A DNA stretch of 64,000 nucleotides from an uncultured Dehalococcoidia bacterium (GTDB taxonomy: Bacteria > Chloroflexota > Dehalococcoidia > Lucifugimonadales > UBA1127), in assembly GCA_951812285.1 (NCBI GenBank), contig OX638292.1, positions 166,774 through 230,773 on the forward strand. Reading direction: 5' to 3'. A program made the translations under genes and the position numbers. Under the pieces are notes generated by a model that worked only from the letters and a program-made list of their open reading frames with translations, was not told where the DNA came from and ran no database searches. Position 1 is the first letter of the stretch; every line of letters starts with the position of its first letter. Of this stretch, positions 55,117 through 62,716 are shown in pieces.

Positions 55117-55716
55117 CTACCCCGACCAGCTCGCGTCCCGCCCCAGCATTGCCAGCAGCTTGGTCTGCGTGTCGGCGTCCTCCGGCACGTCCACCTCCGC
55201 CGCGAACGCCGGCGACGGCATCTGCCCCCTCCGCGGCAGCACGATGGCGTACGACGCCTCCACCAGGTCAGAGGGCAGCGTCGCGTCTTGCCCTGTGGCC
55301 TTCGCCAGGTCCCAGACGTGGATCAGGATGTCCGTGAACATCAACGTCGCGAAGCCCGCCCCCGGCATCGGCCCTCGAGCGAACTGCACCTCTTGCTCCA
55401 TCGCCCCCGGCTTGGCGACGGCCTCTTTGGCCGCCCCCGTCACCGCGTCGAGCACTGCCAACGGGTCGCCGCCCTCCGGTATGCTCGCGCTCCCGCCCGA
55501 GGCCTCCTCCCAACTCTTCCCCTCGAACAGCGCGGCCAGCATGGACGAGCCCCCCACTACGTGGTTGACCACGTCCCGGGCCTTCCACTCCGTGCACGGC
55601 GACTGCGCGTCCCACTGGTCGCCGCTAACGTTCGCGGCCACGGCGCGTATCGCGTCTATGGCCTGCGAGAGCAGCTTTCCTCGGTCCTCCATCGGCGGCG
55701 TTGCATCGGTCGTCAT
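55117..55716 (-). CDS. TIGR03086 / mycothiol-maleylpyruvate isomerase-like (DinB fold) protein
   Basis: A 199-residue four-helix DinB-like protein of the TIGR03086 group. SPCTEWKARDVVNHVVGG carries a probable metal-ligand His, and LMFTDILIHVWDLAKATGQD carries another; these place it with mycothiol-dependent isomerase-like metal proteins, common in Actinobacteria and Chloroflexota. The thiol partner, if any, is unknown. It is divergent from comEA and stands alone between the repeat region and the com genes. Confidence 0.8.
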   Translation of the reverse strand: MTTDATPPMEDRGKLLSQAIDAIRAVAANVSGDQWDAQSPCTEWKARDVVNHVVGGSSMLAALFEGKSWEEASGGSASIPEGGDPLAVLDAVTGAAKEAVAKPGAMEQEVQFARGPMPGAGFATLMFTDILIHVWDLAKATGQDATLPSDLVEASYAIVLPRRGQMPSPAFAAEVDVPEDADTQTKLLAMLGRDASWSG

Positions 55717-55830
55717 GGTTCCTCCAAAGCATCAGATTGGCCCAAGTGTAGCCGAAAACTCGCCCTCGCGGCCCTTGGGTGTAGCCCCATCTCCGGGGTA
55801 CAATGCCCCTCGCAACTAGGGAGCGCGAAA

Positions 55831-56427
55831 TTGGCACGGGAAACGCCAGAGGGCGGCCCGGGCGCCCAGGGCATCGACCGGTGGATGCCCCTCGCCTTGG
55901 CCCTCCTCTTCATGCTGGCCCTTGCGGGCGGCATCGCGTTGCTGGTGCAGCGAGGGAATGGTGGTGGCGTGGAGGTGTCGCTGCCGGAGGCCACGCCGAC
56001 GCCCACCCTGCAGGCGTATATGGCCGGAGCGGTGAGCCGCCCCGGCGTCTATACGTTCTCCGACGGCGACCGCCTCGTAGACCTCCTCCGCATGGCCGGC
56101 GGCCCCGTCGATGACGCCGACACCGCGGGCCTCAATATGGCCCTCCGCCTCCGTGACGAGGGCCACTACTACGTCCCGACAGCCGGCGAGACACCGCCCG
56201 TGACGTCACCCGGCGGGCCAGCCGCATCCGGCGATGTCATCGACCTGAACGCCGCGACGCCGCAGGAACTCGAGACGCTCCCCGGCATCGGCGCCGTCAA
56301 AGCAAAGGCCATCGTCGACCACCGCGAGACCGTCGGCCGCTTCGCCACCGTCGAGGAGGTGCTCCAGGTGGCCGGCATCGGACCCGCCACGCTGAACGGC
56401 ATCAAGGATCATGTCACAGTCCGCTAG
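55831..56427 (+). CDS. comEA: ComEA-family DNA-binding competence protein
   Basis: A 198-residue protein with one N-terminal membrane helix (PLALALLFMLALAGGIALLV), a SLBB domain (YMAGAVSRPGVYTFSDGDRLVDLLRMAGG) and a C-terminal helix-hairpin-helix pair (IDLNAATPQELETLPGIGAVKAKAIVDHRE, VAGIGPATLNGIKDHV). The start is TTG 55831, with GGGAG seven bases upstream. It binds incoming DNA outside the membrane and hands it to ComEC, encoded 0.8 kb downstream. Confidence 0.92.
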   Translation: MARETPEGGPGAQGIDRWMPLALALLFMLALAGGIALLVQRGNGGGVEVSLPEATPTPTLQAYMAGAVSRPGVYTFSDGDRLVDLLRMAGGPVDDADTAGLNMALRLRDEGHYYVPTAGETPPVTSPGGPAASGDVIDLNAATPQELETLPGIGAVKAKAIVDHRETVGRFATVEEVLQVAGIGPATLNGIKDHVTVR

Positions 56428-56449
56428 CAGGACACGAGAGGAGGCAGAC

Positions 56450-57205
56450 ATGCCGGAAGTTGAGCTCATTCTGACCGGGTTCACGTCACACACGGACCAG
56501 GGGCGTCTCGGCTTCTGCACCGTCGGCCTCATCCGCGGCGACAAGACCATCCTCGTCGACACCGCCCACCACGGCCGCCGCATGATGCTCACAAGCGCAC
56601 TCGCCGACCGCGGCGTCTCCCCCAACGACATCGACATGGTCGTGCTCACCCACGCCCACTGGGACCACGTCCAGAACGTCGACGTCTTCAAGAACGCCCA
56701 GGTCGCCGTAGGCGCCGACGAGCTCGAGTACGTCAAGGACCCGCTCCCTACCGACTGGGCCACGTCCGGCTACTTCCTCGACATGCTCAGCCGCCGCGAC
56801 GTCCTCGCCGTCACCGACGGCCAGGAGCTAGACCCCGGCGTCCGCATCCTCGGCACCCCCGGCCACTCGCGCGGCCACGTCTCCGTCGTCGCCGAGACCC
56901 CCGCCGGCTCCGTCGCCCTCACCGGCGACGCCCTAACCGCCGCGGACTGCGTCGAGACCGGGGTGCCCTTCCTCGTCTTCTGGGACGAGGAGTCCGCCGC
57001 TCAGAGCGTCCGCCGTCTCCTCGACAACGCCACCATCTTCTACCCCGGCCACGACCGCCCCTTCCGCCTCCACGATGACGGCACGGTCGAGTACCTCGGC
57101 GGCGACAAGGACTTCCGCATCTTCCAGTACTTGGGCAAGGGCAACGGTGAAGTGGTGGTGACAATCTCCGGCGCGCCCGTGCGCTCGACGCACGTCGTCC
57201 GGTAG
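56450..57205 (+). CDS. Metallo-beta-lactamase-fold hydrolase
   Basis: A 251-residue MBL-fold protein. The metal site is LTHAHWDHVQN (His-x-His-x-Asp-His), with later ligands in GTPGHSRGH, LTGDAL and FYPGHDRPF. Similar proteins are lactonases, glyoxalase II-like or hydrolases of small esters. ATG 56450 follows GAGGAGG. It lies between comEA (22 bp) and comEC (9 bp) on one strand. ComEC has its own MBL domain, so this is not a detached part of it. Its role in or outside competence is unknown. Confidence 0.87.
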   Translation: MPEVELILTGFTSHTDQGRLGFCTVGLIRGDKTILVDTAHHGRRMMLTSALADRGVSPNDIDMVVLTHAHWDHVQNVDVFKNAQVAVGADELEYVKDPLPTDWATSGYFLDMLSRRDVLAVTDGQELDPGVRILGTPGHSRGHVSVVAETPAGSVALTGDALTAADCVETGVPFLVFWDEESAAQSVRRLLDNATIFYPGHDRPFRLHDDGTVEYLGGDKDFRIFQYLGKGNGEVVVTISGAPVRSTHVVR

Positions 57206-57214
57206 CCCCGACGC

Positions 57215-59659
57215 ATGACGCTGACGGCGCTCGCCGCCGCATGGGTAGCCGGCCTCCTCCTCGGCCAGCACGCCGCGCTCCCCGTCGAGGCCCTCGCGCT
57301 CTGGAGCATCGCCGCCGCGGCCCTCTGGTCGGCCGCCGCCTGGCGCACCAACCGCCGAGGCCTCGGTGCGACGGCCTGCGCTGTCGCCGTGCTCCTGGCC
57401 GTCGGTGCCTGGTGGGGCGACCGCACGGCGGCCGAAGACGTCGCCACCGACCTCGCGCCCCTCTTCGTCGAGGAGACCGTCACCCTCCGAGGCCAAGTCC
57501 TCACAGACCCGCAGCGCGACGGTACATCCTACCGATTCCAGCTAGGCAACCTTGAGTGGGACACCGTCGACGGCCCGCAGCCCGTCGACGGCCGCATTCA
57601 GGTCACCGCCCAGCCCGGCGCGGCCATGGCCCTCGAGCGATCCGCCCCCCACGTCCGCTACGGCGACCGCCTCACCCTGACCGGCGCCATAGAGTCCCCG
57701 CCCGTCTTTGACGACTTTGACTACCGCGACTACCTCGCCCGCCAGGGCGTCGGCGCAGTCTCCCGCTTTCCCGCGCTGTCGCTGACCGCCGAGGGCAACG
57801 GCAACCCCCTCCTCCAGCGCGTCTACACCCTGCGCGCCACCCTTTCCGAGAGCCTCCAGCGCAGCATACCGGAGCCCGCCTCCGCCCTCGCCCGCTCCCT
57901 GCTCCTCGGCCAGCGCCGAGGCCTCCCCGACGAGACCCGCCAACACTTCATCGAGACCGGCACGAGCCACCTGCTTGCCATTTCCGGCCTCCACGTCGCC
58001 ATCATGCTCGGCGCGGCCCTCGCTCTCGGCCGCCTCGCCTTCGGCGGCGCGCGATGGGCCCTCCTGCTGGCTCTCGCCGCCATATGGGTCTACGCCCTCG
58101 TCAGCGGCATGTCCCCCTCCGTGACCAGGGCCGCCCTCATGGGCAGCGTCTTCCTCCTCGCCCGAGCCCTCGGCCGCGAGGGCGCCAGCCTCCCCGCCCT
58201 CGCTGCAGCCGCGGCAACCATGACCGCCCTCGACCCGCGCCTGCTCGGCAACGTCTCCTTCCAGCTCAGCTTCACCGCAGTGGCCGGCCTCCTCCTCCTC
58301 GCGCCCCCTCTGGAGGCCCGCCTCTCGCGCGCCGCCGAGCGCCTCACCGGCGCCGAAGGCGCGACCGCCGCCCTCGGCCGCGCCACCGCGAGCGCCCTCG
58401 CCGCAGGCATCGCCGCGACGCTCGGCACACTCCCCCTCGTAGCCCTCGTCTTCGAGCGAGTCTCCTACCTCGGCATCCCCGCAACACTGCTCGCCTTGCC
58501 CGCGCTCCCCCTCGCCCTCGCTGCGTCAGGCATCACTGCGGTAGCGGGCGCGATCTGGACGCCGCTGGGCATCGCCGCCGGGTGGGTCGCTTGGGCGCCA
58601 CTCACCTACCTGCTGGCCATCATTGGCGCCGCTGCTCGACTCCCCGGCGGCCTCCTCGAGCTCGGCGGCATGACCCCCGCGATGGTCTGGGGCTACTACG
58701 CGCTGCTGGCCGGCGCCGCCTACGGCCTGCGCCGCTGGAACAGCGACGCGGCCGAGGCAGTCCCGGCGAACTCGCCAGCGCCCTCGCTCCGAGTAGGCCG
58801 CCTGCGATTGGCCGCTCTCGCCATGCTCCTGGCCTGCGCCCTCATCTGGACCGCCGCGGCAACCGCACCCGACAGCCGCCTAACCGTCACCTTCCTCGAC
58901 GTCGACCAGGGCGACGCCATCTTCATCGAGACCCCGTCGGGAAAGCAGCTCCTCATCGACGGTGGCCCTGACCCGGATGTCCTCCAGCGCGAGCTTGGCA
59001 GCGTCATGCCCTTCTGGGACCGCAGCCTCGACATGATCGTCCTGACCCACCCCGACGCCGACCACCTTAACGGCCTGGTCTCCGTCCTCGAACGCTACGA
59101 CGTCGCCCTCGTCGCCGAGAACGGCGTCGCGTCAACGTCCGCCCAGTACGCATCCTGGCAGCGCCTGCTCGCCAACCGACATGACGCCCAGACACTGGAC
59201 GCGTTCGCGGGGCAAGAGCTCCGCACCGGCGACGGCGTCGTTATCCGCGTCCTACACCCAGCCGTGGACGTGCCCGCATGGACGCCCGACCTCCGCAACA
59301 ACAGTGGAATCACCCTGCGCGTGTCCTACGGCGAGGTGTCCTTCCTGCTGCCCGCCGACATCCACCGCTACGCCGAGGAGACCCTCGTCGCCTCCGGCGC
59401 GCCGCTGCGGGCGACGGTGCTTAAGGCAGCCCACCACGGCTCCGCGACGTCATCCTCTCAAGTGTTCTTGGACGCCGTTCAACCTGAGTACGTGGTGGTG
59501 AGCGCCGGTGCCGACAACAAGTTCGGCCACCCAGCGCCGGAAGTGGTCGAGCGGCTGACCGCAATGGTCGGTGAGGAAGACCTGTACGTGACGGCGGAGC
59601 ACGGCCGCGTGGGGTTCACCACCGACGGGGTGCGGCTGTGGCGCGACACCCAACGATAG
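57215..59659 (+). CDS. comEC: ComEC/Rec2 DNA uptake channel
   Basis: An 814-residue protein with all three parts: an N-terminal DUF4131/OB-like part after two helices, the central competence membrane domain (TGTSHLLAISGLHVAIMLGAAL and VSGMSPSVTRAALMGSVFL are signature stretches), and a C-terminal MBL domain (TFLDVDQGDAIFIETP, LTHPDADHLNGL, KAAHHGSATSSS). It carries single-stranded DNA across the cytoplasmic membrane. It starts 9 bp after the MBL-fold gene. Convergent with the enolase-superfamily gene. Confidence 0.94.
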   Translation: MTLTALAAAWVAGLLLGQHAALPVEALALWSIAAAALWSAAAWRTNRRGLGATACAVAVLLAVGAWWGDRTAAEDVATDLAPLFVEETVTLRGQVLTDPQRDGTSYRFQLGNLEWDTVDGPQPVDGRIQVTAQPGAAMALERSAPHVRYGDRLTLTGAIESPPVFDDFDYRDYLARQGVGAVSRFPALSLTAEGNGNPLLQRVYTLRATLSESLQRSIPEPASALARSLLLGQRRGLPDETRQHFIETGTSHLLAISGLHVAIMLGAALALGRLAFGGARWALLLALAAIWVYALVSGMSPSVTRAALMGSVFLLARALGREGASLPALAAAAATMTALDPRLLGNVSFQLSFTAVAGLLLLAPPLEARLSRAAERLTGAEGATAALGRATASALAAGIAATLGTLPLVALVFERVSYLGIPATLLALPALPLALAASGITAVAGAIWTPLGIAAGWVAWAPLTYLLAIIGAAARLPGGLLELGGMTPAMVWGYYALLAGAAYGLRRWNSDAAEAVPANSPAPSLRVGRLRLAALAMLLACALIWTAAATAPDSRLTVTFLDVDQGDAIFIETPSGKQLLIDGGPDPDVLQRELGSVMPFWDRSLDMIVLTHPDADHLNGLVSVLERYDVALVAENGVASTSAQYASWQRLLANRHDAQTLDAFAGQELRTGDGVVIRVLHPAVDVPAWTPDLRNNSGITLRVSYGEVSFLLPADIHRYAEETLVASGAPLRATVLKAAHHGSATSSSQVFLDAVQPEYVVVSAGADNKFGHPAPEVVERLTAMVGEEDLYVTAEHGRVGFTTDGVRLWRDTQR

Positions 59660-59668
59660 CGGGAGGCG

Positions 59669-60814
59669 TCATGACACGCGCCAGACGCGGCCCGTCCACT
59701 GCAACATTCCCCAGTCGAGTTCCACGCCAAGCCCCGGGCCTCCGGTGAAGTGCAAACTGCCGTCAACGATGCGTTCAGCTGGCGCCAGCAGCGTCGAACG
59801 CCAGTCCGCCTCGTAGACCGCGTGCTCTAGCCGCAGCGACCCTGCCACGGCGGCGTTGACGTGCCCGCTCGTCAGCAACGACAGTGGACCGGACGGGCAG
59901 TGAAGCGACACGCCGCCTCCCGCAGCGATGGCCGCTCTGCCGGCCCTTACAGCAGCAGCGGCTCCTCCGCAAAACTTTACGTCCGGCATAACAATCTCAA
60001 GTGTGCCGCTTGAAACAAGACTCTCAAACGAGGCCTCGCCATAGCCGTGTTCGCCTCCCGCGAGGGGCAAGGAAATGCGTTCAGCGATTAGTTTCAGTCC
60101 AGCGGGGTCCTTGCTAGGATCGAGCGGTTCTTCAAACCAGACGACCCCAAGCTCTCCAAGCTCACCGGCCACCTTAACAGCGGACTCCACGTCGAAGCGG
60201 CTGTGGCAGTCCACCATAAGCGCCACGCCCGGTCCGACGGCTTCCCTGATCGCCGCCACCCGCTCAATGCCGGTTACGGCGAGGCGCACCGCCTCAGCAG
60301 TTGGCGTTCCCGGCGCCACCTCGTCGAAAGGAGCACACTTCACGGCACGGAAACCCTCGCTCACAGCTCGCTCCGCGGCTGCCGCAAACTCCGCTGGCGT
60401 CCGTCCCGACGCGAAGAGGCCTCGGTTGATGTTGGCGTACAGCGGCACGACGGCTGGTGCGCCCCCTAGCGCCTCGGCCAAGCTGACGCCGCTCTTGAGC
60501 GCCTGGATAATGCTCACCGCTGTACGAAGTGCACTCACCGCCGTGGCGTTGGTCAGGTCCGCCCCAAGCGATTGGTCGTCGACGTCCAACATGATGGGAA
60601 CGTCGTCCTCGGAGGAAATGGGCGTGCCTCTTAACAGCGAGACAGCGTGGTCAATCTGCCCAACGACGCCCTCTGTGATGCCCGCCGCGGTGATCTCCAC
60701 CTCGGCCGCGGCGCCTTCCGTGTCCCAGAACCGCGCGAACACCCACTCGGTCCGCGCCGTAACATCAATCGCGGCAAAGTCGACATGGTGAAGGCGCACG
60801 GGAGACAGGGACAT
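59669..60814 (-). CDS. Enolase-superfamily (mandelate racemase / muconate lactonizing type) enzyme
   Basis: A 381-residue protein with the enolase-superfamily layout. After the capping domain, FRAVKCAPFD carries the first base Lys. The metal ligands are the Asp of LMVDCHSR, the Glu of VWFEEPLDPS and the Glu of LAGGEHGYG; VMPDVKFCGG follows. The KxK motif of mandelate racemase is KxA here, so a dehydratase or cycloisomerase activity is more likely than racemisation. ATG 60814 follows GGAGG that overlaps the end of the ATPase gene. Substrate unknown. Confidence 0.85.
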   Translation of the reverse strand: MSLSPVRLHHVDFAAIDVTARTEWVFARFWDTEGAAAEVEITAAGITEGVVGQIDHAVSLLRGTPISSEDDVPIMLDVDDQSLGADLTNATAVSALRTAVSIIQALKSGVSLAEALGGAPAVVPLYANINRGLFASGRTPAEFAAAAERAVSEGFRAVKCAPFDEVAPGTPTAEAVRLAVTGIERVAAIREAVGPGVALMVDCHSRFDVESAVKVAGELGELGVVWFEEPLDPSKDPAGLKLIAERISLPLAGGEHGYGEASFESLVSSGTLEIVMPDVKFCGGAAAAVRAGRAAIAAGGGVSLHCPSGPLSLLTSGHVNAAVAGSLRLEHAVYEADWRSTLLAPAERIVDGSLHFTGGPGLGVELDWGMLQWTGRVWRVS

Positions 60815-60816
60815 GC

Positions 60817-61800
60817 CTACGCCTCCACCCAACATGCCGCCGCGTGGTCGGGCTCGCGCACCGTCAGCGTCGGCGTATCCGCCCGGCACTGGTCGATCGC
60901 ATAGGTGCAGCGGGGATGAAAGGCGCAACCGGTGGGGAGGTGCGCAAGGTCAGGCGGTGTCCCCTCAATGGTGGAGAGCTTGGTGCCACGGCCCTGGCTG
61001 AAGCGCGGCACGGACTGCAGCAGCCCCTTGGTGTAGGGGTGCTGGGGATTCTGGAAGAGGTCCACGGCCCTCCCGTTCTCCACGATCTTGCCCGCGTACA
61101 TGACGTTGACGCGGCTGGCGTACCGGGCAATGACGCCGAGGTTGTGCGTGATGATGAGCACCGCCGTCCCCGTCTCCGCAGAGAGCCGTTGCAGCAGTTC
61201 CAGGATCTGCGCTTGGATGGTCACGTCGAGGGCCGTGGTGGGCTCGTCCGCTATGAGCAGCTTCGGGTTGCAGCTCAGCGCCATCGCAATCATCACACGC
61301 TGGCGCATGCCGCCGCTGAACTGGTGCGGGTAGCTCTTCAGCCGGTCTGCGGCGTCGGGGATCCCGACCATGTGCAGGAGCTCTGCGGCGCGGGAAGTCG
61401 CCTCCCGCTTGCCTATCCGCAAGTGGACCTCAAGAGCCTCTGTGATCTGCCGTTCGACGGTCAGCACCGGGTTCAGCGACGACATGGGCTCCTGGAACAC
61501 CATGGCAATGTCGTTGCCGCGCACCTCTCGCATGTCTGCGTCGCTGAGCTGCAGCAGGTCGCGTCCCTCGAACTCGACTGAGCCCCCGACGATGCGGCCC
61601 GGCGGGCTTTGAACGAGCCGGAGTAGCGAAAGGGCGCTGACGCTCTTGCCGCAGCCGCTCTCCCCCACGAGCCCGACCGTCTCGCCCTCTTGGATGTCGT
61701 AGCTGATTCCATCGACGGCCTTCACCGTGCCCTCCCGGGTGGTGAAGTATGTCCGCAGGTCATTGACGGTGAGCAGCGTGGGCAAGGGGCCTTCCTCCAT
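60817..61800 (-). CDS. Oligopeptide-type ABC transporter ATP-binding protein (OppD/DppD-like)
   Basis: A 327-residue ATPase. Walker A is GESGCGKS, Q-loop [11 protein letters not shown], signature FSGGMRQRV, Walker [13 protein letters not shown], and the C-terminal oligopeptide extension with [14 protein letters not shown]. It normally pairs with OppF and two permeases, but none adjoin it; upstream is a repeat region. The start is uncertain (ATG 61800 or 61836), as neither has a clear site. It is co-oriented with the enolase-superfamily gene 2 bp downstream, suggesting import followed by catabolism. Confidence 0.88.
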   Translation of the reverse strand: MEEGPLPTLLTVNDLRTYFTTREGTVKAVDGISYDIQEGETVGLVGESGCGKSVSALSLLRLVQSPPGRIVGGSVEFEGRDLLQLSDADMREVRGNDIAMVFQEPMSSLNPVLTVERQITEALEVHLRIGKREATSRAAELLHMVGIPDAADRLKSYPHQFSGGMRQRVMIAMALSCNPKLLIADEPTTALDVTIQAQILELLQRLSAETGTAVLIITHNLGVIARYASRVNVMYAGKIVENGRAVDLFQNPQHPYTKGLLQSVPRFSQGRGTKLSTIEGTPPDLAHLPTGCAFHPRCTYAIDQCRADTPTLTVREPDHAAACWVEA

Positions 61801-61948
61801 CGGGCGGAATTCGGGCTCAGCGTGAGGCCTTAGCATACGCAGGCCATAGCGATAGTGGCAATGCGGGTGCAGGGACCTTCCCCATAACCGTCTTCTCCGC
61901 GAAAGCCCGCCCCGCGCCCGCTTTCGGGACGGAAACCTCCCCAACCGC

Positions 61949-62160
61949 CATTCCTGCGAATGCCCCGCAGCGTTTGTGGCGGACGGAATCCAAAGGTGAG
62001 GCGGGGCGGGGCGTCCCTACCACCAGCCACATCAGCCCTACCCAACCACCCCCACCCTCCATACCGGCGGACGCCGGTATCCAGGGGCGCGGGGCATGCC
62101 ATCCACCAACCCCTCTCAATTTCCCCAGCCCCCTCACGTCATTCCTGCGGAGGCAGGAAT
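61949..62160 (+). repeat. Second locus of the A/B composite palindromic repeat
   Basis: A-like unit with an enlarged loop (61949-61990), a perfect B unit TACCGGCG-GA-CGCCGGTA (62062-62079) and a perfect A unit (62141-62160, GGAG loop). The stretch 62020-62160 is nearly identical to 54251-54414 in the other locus, apart from a few substitutions and a missing half-site segment. A-to-B spacing is 113 bp, the 92 bp seen elsewhere plus about 21 bp in the loop. Confidence 0.8.
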
Positions 62161-62394
62161 CCAGAGGTGAGGCGGGGCGGCGCCGCCATCCACCGGACTC
62201 CAACCCTGACACGGACCTGTTGCCCTGACGCCGTTCTCTCCGCTACCGTCTCCCCATGGAAACCGCAACCATCCGTCGCAACCGGCGCATCCTCAACGCC
62301 CGGCCCGCAAGGCTGCCAATGACTGGCTTGGCGCCGGCGTCCCTGTCAGGGGTTGGATAGGCGGAGGGAGTGTTTTGCAGAAATAATTAGCCTC

Positions 62395-62443
62395 GAATCT
62401 GAAATGCGACACGCCCCCTACGAATCGAATGCGAAACAACCTC
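62395..62443 (+). repeat. GAAACAACC-type element, copy 3 (diverged)
   Basis: GAATCTGAAATGCGAC (from 62395) with CTAC at the same distance as in copies 1 and 2, then CGA and CGAAACAACCTC (62432-62443), followed by GCAGCTAGGG. Over the 34-base core about 22 positions match copy 2 by my count. Confidence 0.5.
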
Positions 62444-62628
62444 TGCTGCAGCTAGGGAAGAATCATGCACGAATGCCAAACGAATGGTGGTTGCCCCGTA
62501 GTTCCCGTGCAGAAAGGGCCTTCCGCAACCCTCGCTTGGTCCGTTGCCCGGAGACCCTCGGAGCTTCGTGCTCCCGAATGCCCTGAGCCATCCTGCTTGC
62601 TTGCGCGCGTGAACGGCGCGCGCTGTGC

Positions 62629-62657
62629 GTGACACGTCGCGCGGGGAGGAGTATCAT
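62629..62657 (+). promoter_or_regulatory. Candidate promoter for the Rieske oxygenase gene
   Basis: GTGACA (62629-62634) and TATCAT (62652-62657) are separated by 17 bp, with a predicted leader of about 50 bases before the ATG at 62717. The spacing is ideal; each hexamer has one mismatch to consensus. Confidence 0.5.
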
Positions 62658-62716
62658 ACCGCAACCGCACGGGGTGCCGTGGGGCGCTCCGGCTTGTGGA
62701 TGGAGGAGAGTGCAAG

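Larger units (their letters stand above)
61801..62716. other. 0.9-kb gene-free region with repeats and the Rieske gene promoter
   Basis: Contains a second A/B composite repeat (61949-62160), a GAAACAACC-type element (62395-62443) and a promoter-like pair at 62629-62657. I see no credible gene. Confidence 0.7.

Noticed and set aside
54644..55819. Plus-strand frame of 391 codons across the repeat region and the TIGR03086 gene
   Set aside because: It runs through repeat elements and antisense to a recognisable gene; composition is not protein-like.
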